Assembly: GCA_900546355.1 (NCBI GenBank) | Contig: URCM01000105.1 | Location: 1 to 10,140, forward strand | Length of the DNA stretch: 10,140 nt | Origin: an uncultured Bacteroides sp. | GTDB lineage: Bacteria > Bacteroidota > Bacteroidia > Bacteroidales > Bacteroidaceae | Direction: 5' to 3' | Shown: piece by piece, positions 7,356 to 10,140 of the stretch | Numbering within the stretch: the first letter of the stretch is position 1 | Layout of the letters: every line of letters begins with the position of its first letter | Position numbers and translations under genes: made by a program | Notes under the pieces: model-generated | Seen by the model: the letters and a program-made list of their open reading frames with translations, nothing else | Told to the model about the DNA's origin: nothing | Database searches by the model: none

Positions 7356-7755
7356 TCGTTTTTTCCATTTTAATGTAAAGTTTCCATTCTTTGATGGTAC
7401 GGAATCCTTGCTGTTCGAAAATGTCTTTGTGAAGTGTTTGTACCAGAGCTGTCAACGGAGGCATTTCGTCCGTATAGTCATTGAATATGGAATTGATCAG
7501 GCAGGTGAGGATTTCATCATGACCTTCCTGTTGCGCATAATAATTATTGATGCTATACTCGCTTCTTTTCTGTTGTAAAGGAATGAATCCAAGTACATTG
7601 TTCTGTGTGCCGGTAGCAATATACCATAAAAATTTTTCGCCTGTCTTGAAAGGGTAGTGGTTGTTATATTTCAGTACGGCAGGATTCATCACCAGCGGAC
7701 CTACTATAGGATATAGTTCTTTGTCTGTTCCTAATAAACGTAGAATTTGTATCAT
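7336..7755 (-). CDS. Small GNAT-acetyltransferase-like protein
   Basis: I place the start at 7755 (MIQILRLLGTDKELYPIVGP), giving 139 residues. The frame is open to 7938, but the upstream codons look like non-coding sequence and span a promoter at 7786-7816. The sequence resembles a short GNAT fold: a hydrophobic strand pair FLWYIATGTQNNVLGFIPL (42-60), a following segment with EYSINNYYAQQEGHDEIL, and a C-terminal EQQGFRTIKEWKLYIKMEK, where GF then W and Y is common in GNAT ends. The canonical acetyl-CoA R/QxxGxG/A loop is not evident, so catalysis is uncertain. It is the first gene of the cassette and overlaps the ibrA-like gene by 20 bases, which suggests a shared function or at least coupled expression. 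Confidence 0.65.
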   Translation of the reverse strand: MIQILRLLGTDKELYPIVGPLVMNPAVLKYNNHYPFKTGEKFLWYIATGTQNNVLGFIPLQQKRSEYSINNYYAQQEGHDEILTCLINSIFNDYTDEMPPLTALVQTLHKDIFEQQGFRTIKEWKLYIKMEKTNGRNDN

Positions 7756-7785
7756 GCTTATGAAGTGTTTTTGGTTTAGGACAGG

Positions 7786-7816
7786 CAAATATAGAAAATT
7801 TTGTCGGGATAAGAAA
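7786..7816 (-). promoter_or_regulatory. Promoter of the GNAT-like/ibrA/ibrB cassette
   Basis: On the minus strand, TATATTTG (7786-7793) matches the TAnnTTTG -7 element exactly. TTTC at 7813-7816, 19 bases upstream, matches three of four bases of the -33 element. It sits about 30 bases before the chosen start at 7755 and supports that start over the longer frame. Confidence 0.6.
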
Positions 7817-7940
7817 TAGTTTTGGGGGTATCGTGCGATGTTTTTTGAATCAGTATTGTTTCTGTGAAGGGGAAGATGCTTTGAAGTCTGTTTGTAAAGG
7901 CATTGTTTGACACGGGCGGTCGTTTTATGGGTTTTCACAT

Positions 7941-8004
7941 AGAAAAAGGTAGTTTCATCAATGGAAATCTTTAGAAATCTTAGTTTTAGCTTGATGAAAC
8001 GACC
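7941..8004 (-). terminator. Intrinsic terminator after the LytTR regulator gene
   Basis: On the minus strand a 14-bp stem with one mismatch (ggtcgtttcatcaa from 8004-7991, ttgatgaaactacc from 7961-7948) encloses a 29-base loop and is followed directly by TTTTTCT. It begins 13 bases past the regulator stop at 8018. The plus-strand side has no U-tract, so it acts in one direction and separates the two-component genes from the ibr-like cassette. Confidence 0.75.
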
Positions 8005-8017
8005 TGAATTATAAAGA

Positions 8018-8737
8018 TTACACTATGCCGTGACGCGCGATATAGTTCATCACTTTTGCTTTGTAGTTCTCGCCGATGGGAATCTGCTTCTTGTCATCGA
8101 AACGGATACGCAGGCGGGATATCTCTTTTATTTTTTGTAAGTTGACGATATACGAGCGGTGTACACGTATGAAGCAGGATGGAAGTCGTGTCTCTAACTT
8201 TTGCATACTACAGAGGGTGATGATAGGTTTGTCTCGCCCTTCGGCATAGATACGTACGTATTCGCTCATGCTTTCGATGTATTTGATGCTGTCGGTATCA
8301 ATCCGTACCATTTTATAGTCGCTTTTTATGAAAAGTGTGTCTGTGTTGTCGGGTTCGGCAGGATTGGGTTCGGATAAGTTGAGGCTTTTCATTTTTTGTG
8401 CTTTCTCGACGGCACGCAGACAGTCTTCGAACTCGAATGGTTTCAGCAGATAGTCTACAGCATTCAATTTGAATCCGTCGATGGCGAACGATGGATAGGC
8501 GGTGGTGAAGATAATCAGAGGTGGTTGCGCAAGCGACCGGATAAATTCGATGCCGTTCATGTCCGGCATATCAATGTCAGTAAATAGCAAGTCGATGGTT
8601 TTTTCTTCTAATAAGCGTTTGGCTTCAGTTGTTTCCATACAAGCTTTTTCCAATGTGAGGAAGGGGATTTGTCTGATATATTCTGTCAGTTTAAGCAGAG
8701 CCAGTGGCTCATCGTCGAGGATTATGCAGTTCATCAT
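8018..8737 (-). CDS. LytTR-family response regulator
   Basis: A 239-residue cytoplasmic transcription factor. The receiver domain (about 1-118) has the acidic pocket D8/D9, the likely phosphoacceptor D54 in LLFTDIDMPDMNG, T78/T79 in FTTA and K99 in YLLKP. After a proline/glutamate linker (121-132), a LytTR DNA-binding domain (about 133-236) shows FIKSDYKMVRI, DIKYIES-like DSIKYIESMSEYVRIY, and FIRVHRSYIVNLQKI. LytTR domains bind pairs of short direct repeats upstream of target genes. The gene starts within the kinase stop (ATGATG; a second in-frame ATG follows at 8734), so the two proteins are translationally coupled. The closest general name is LytR/AlgR or YehT/YpdB type; the target is not known, though the promoter region at 9829-10140 is the obvious candidate. 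Confidence 0.93.
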   Translation of the reverse strand: MMNCIILDDEPLALLKLTEYIRQIPFLTLEKACMETTEAKRLLEEKTIDLLFTDIDMPDMNGIEFIRSLAQPPLIIFTTAYPSFAIDGFKLNAVDYLLKPFEFEDCLRAVEKAQKMKSLNLSEPNPAEPDNTDTLFIKSDYKMVRIDTDSIKYIESMSEYVRIYAEGRDKPIITLCSMQKLETRLPSCFIRVHRSYIVNLQKIKEISRLRIRFDDKKQIPIGENYKAKVMNYIARHGIV

Positions 8738-9828
8738 AGTGCGGAGATAATTAAAAGTATGTGATATTGATTTTCTTTTTCTTCGGCATCCAGTGTATAG
8801 TCGTTGCCAAAGAGCAGTTTGAGTCGTTTTTGTATATTCGGCAGTCCGATGCCTTGATGTCGGTTTTTGTTGGGTTGAGTAGCTATGCTATTCTTACAGG
8901 TAAAATAGATGGTGTTTGCTTCGATGCTGATGTTTGCCTCGATAAACGATTCATGGCAATGGCTGATGCCATGGGTGAAGGCGTTTTCCAGTAATGAGAT
9001 GAAAAGCAAGGGAGGTACCAATACATCGGGGATGATAAGCGGTGTATGGAATGTTACCTGCAGCTTATCGGTGTAACGCAGTTGCATTAACTTTAAGTAG
9101 TGTTCTAAAAACTGCACTTCTTTAGGTAAGGATATCAACCCTTTGTCGGCTTCGTAGAGTACGTATTGCATCAGTTTCGAAAGTTCGATGATGCTTTTTT
9201 GTGCTTTTTCTTTATCGAAATCTATCAAGGTATGGATATTATTCAGTGTATTCATGAAGAAATGCGGGTTGAGTTGGTATTTCAGGTATTTCAATTCGGC
9301 TTTCAGGCGTTCGCGTTCCAGTTCCTTCAACCGTTCATCATCGTGCAGCGATTTCAGGAAAAGCCTGATAGCGATATTGAAACCTACCAATAGAATGGCT
9401 ACGATGATGTGTGTAAATGTGATGGATGGAGGAAAGGGTGAATGATGTATGTTTTCTTTGGATATAATAGGAGGTGGAGGCACTAGTTGGGAAGGATGCC
9501 GTGCAATGCCTTCTAAATGGAACAAATCGATTAGTTGGGGCACGATGATGAATAATAAGGGAATGACAAGGATGATGGCTGCCATGTATCCGGCATATAG
9601 CTTTTTCAGTAGCAGAGCGGGAATCAGTATATAGTTGTTTATCAGAAAAAGGAAACAGAACGGACAGGTGATAATCCACATGTCAAAGGCAGTATGGGTG
9701 ATGTCGGTCTTTCCATTGGTTTGATAAGCCATAAGTAGCGCGTTGATGAGAGGGGTGGCAATAATCAGTATTGCGATTGTTGCATAAATCACATGTTCGA
9801 AAAGCTGTTGTTTTTGTAGGGTGGTCAT
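8734..9828 (-). CDS. LytS/YehU-type sensor histidine kinase
   Basis: A 364-residue membrane kinase with four predicted transmembrane helices (about 13-34, 50-72, 80-103 and 138-158) and no large sensor domain. The only sizeable loop (104-137) is rich in Pro and His. A coiled segment (160-183) leads to the His_kinase (PF06580) region: phosphoacceptor His189 in YQLNPHFFMNTLN, then a HATPase_c domain with the N-box LLENAFTHG (279-287, Asn282) and the glycine box GIGLPNIQKRL (326-336). It would autophosphorylate and pass phosphate to the LytTR regulator encoded immediately downstream with a 4-base overlap. The signal is unknown. The start at 9828 is the first ATG of the frame, about 29 bases downstream of the promoter -7 element. 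Confidence 0.93.
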   Translation of the reverse strand: MTTLQKQQLFEHVIYATIAILIIATPLINALLMAYQTNGKTDITHTAFDMWIITCPFCFLFLINNYILIPALLLKKLYAGYMAAIILVIPLLFIIVPQLIDLFHLEGIARHPSQLVPPPPIISKENIHHSPFPPSITFTHIIVAILLVGFNIAIRLFLKSLHDDERLKELERERLKAELKYLKYQLNPHFFMNTLNNIHTLIDFDKEKAQKSIIELSKLMQYVLYEADKGLISLPKEVQFLEHYLKLMQLRYTDKLQVTFHTPLIIPDVLVPPLLFISLLENAFTHGISHCHESFIEANISIEANTIYFTCKNSIATQPNKNRHQGIGLPNIQKRLKLLFGNDYTLDAEEKENQYHILLIISAL

Positions 9829-9856
9829 TGTCTTTTTATCTTTTATTAATGCAAAA

Positions 9857-9888
9857 CAAAGGTAGAATGAAAAGTATACTATTGCAAA
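9857..9888 (-). promoter_or_regulatory. Promoter of the sensor kinase-regulator operon
   Basis: On the minus strand TTTG (9885-9888), a 20-base spacer, then TACCTTTG (9857-9864) give a full match to the Bacteroidetes TTTG-N19-21-TAnnTTTG promoter. The -7 element ends about 28 bases before the kinase start, so the leader is short. Confidence 0.75.
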
Positions 9889-10028
9889 AATAATCGGCGA
9901 ATCGGAATATTTTGCAGACTATTGCGTTGGATTTATAAGTTTTATAAGTGGATACGCTCTATGAAAAATTGTGTTTGCTGTAGATTTAGGTGCTTTTGTC
10001 GGGAAGATTGTTAGGTTGGTTGATAGTT

Positions 10029-10060
10029 TTTGACGGAAAGTATGCGGCTGTGTAATTTTG
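10029..10060 (+). promoter_or_regulatory. Outward-facing promoter for an unseen right-hand gene
   Basis: TTTG (10029-10032), a 20-base spacer and TAATTTTG (10053-10060) match the same promoter consensus exactly on the plus strand. No open frame starts before the window end, so transcription would carry at least about 70 bases of leader into the neighbouring gene. Confidence 0.65.
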
Positions 10061-10140
10061 TGATGTTGAATAAATAATAAATAGAAATATGAAATTTCCA
10101 TGAGATAAAAAAATCACGCCAAAGAGAATGTAAATAGTCA

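Larger units (their letters stand above)
9829..10140. other. Divergent control region, no gene seen
   Basis: These 312 bases hold two opposing promoters but no credible coding sequence. The ATGs near 10089, 10101 and 10130 are each closed by a stop within a few codons, and a 60-codon minus frame (10101-9919) has no coding character. There is a direct repeat tttataag/ttttataag at 9932-9948, and a short inverted pair tgcaaaa (9883-9889) and ttttgca (9910-9916) touching the kinase-gene -33 box. I could not identify a clear pair of LytTR sites. Confidence 0.6.

Noticed and set aside
7756..7938. 61-codon N-terminal extension of the GNAT-like gene
   Set aside because: Composition is non-coding in character and a promoter at 7786-7816 lies inside it.
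9919..10101. 60-codon minus-strand frame upstream of the kinase gene
   Set aside because: It has no homology-like features, a biased low-complexity composition, and spans the outward promoter on the other strand.

Overview
The window looks like chromosomal DNA of a Bacteroidales gut-type bacterium (Bacteroides, Phocaeicola or Parabacteroides-like). The grounds are moderate GC, several promoters of the Bacteroidetes TTTG-N20-TAnnTTTG type, weak or absent Shine-Dalgarno sequences, a Bacteroidetes-style lipoprotein (DUF4348-like), and LytS/LytTR-type two-component genes. I cannot assign the species. No tRNA, rRNA, CRISPR array, insertion sequence or integrase is visible.

Left part, minus strand (87-2437): pheS (phenylalanyl-tRNA synthetase alpha chain) is followed by an MFS drug/sugar-efflux-type transporter. 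Between them lies a striking AT-rich compound palindrome (1310-1390). pheS and the genes to its right diverge from a 157-bp promoter region (2438-2594).

Centre, plus strand (2595-5335): a tight three-gene unit encodes a lipoprotein with an internal duplication, MurB (peptidoglycan precursor synthesis) and a PhnP-like metallo-beta-lactamase-fold hydrolase. It converges with the next block over about 116 bp, where a 15-bp inverted repeat has one arm inside the hydrolase gene.

Right-centre, minus strand (5452-7755): three overlapping genes encode a small acetyltransferase-like protein, an IbrA-type PAPS-reductase/PP-loop protein with DUF3440, and an IbrB-type ParB-like protein. This translationally coupled cassette, with its own promoter, is the best candidate for a poorly understood system in the window: a putative nucleotide- or sulfur-chemistry enzyme paired with a ParB-fold partner.

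Right end, minus strand (8018-9828): a LytS-type sensor kinase and a LytTR response regulator overlap by ATGA. They have a near-consensus promoter in front and a clear intrinsic terminator behind. A second near-consensus promoter (10029-10060) points the other way, out of the window, toward an unseen neighbour that could be the target of this two-component system.
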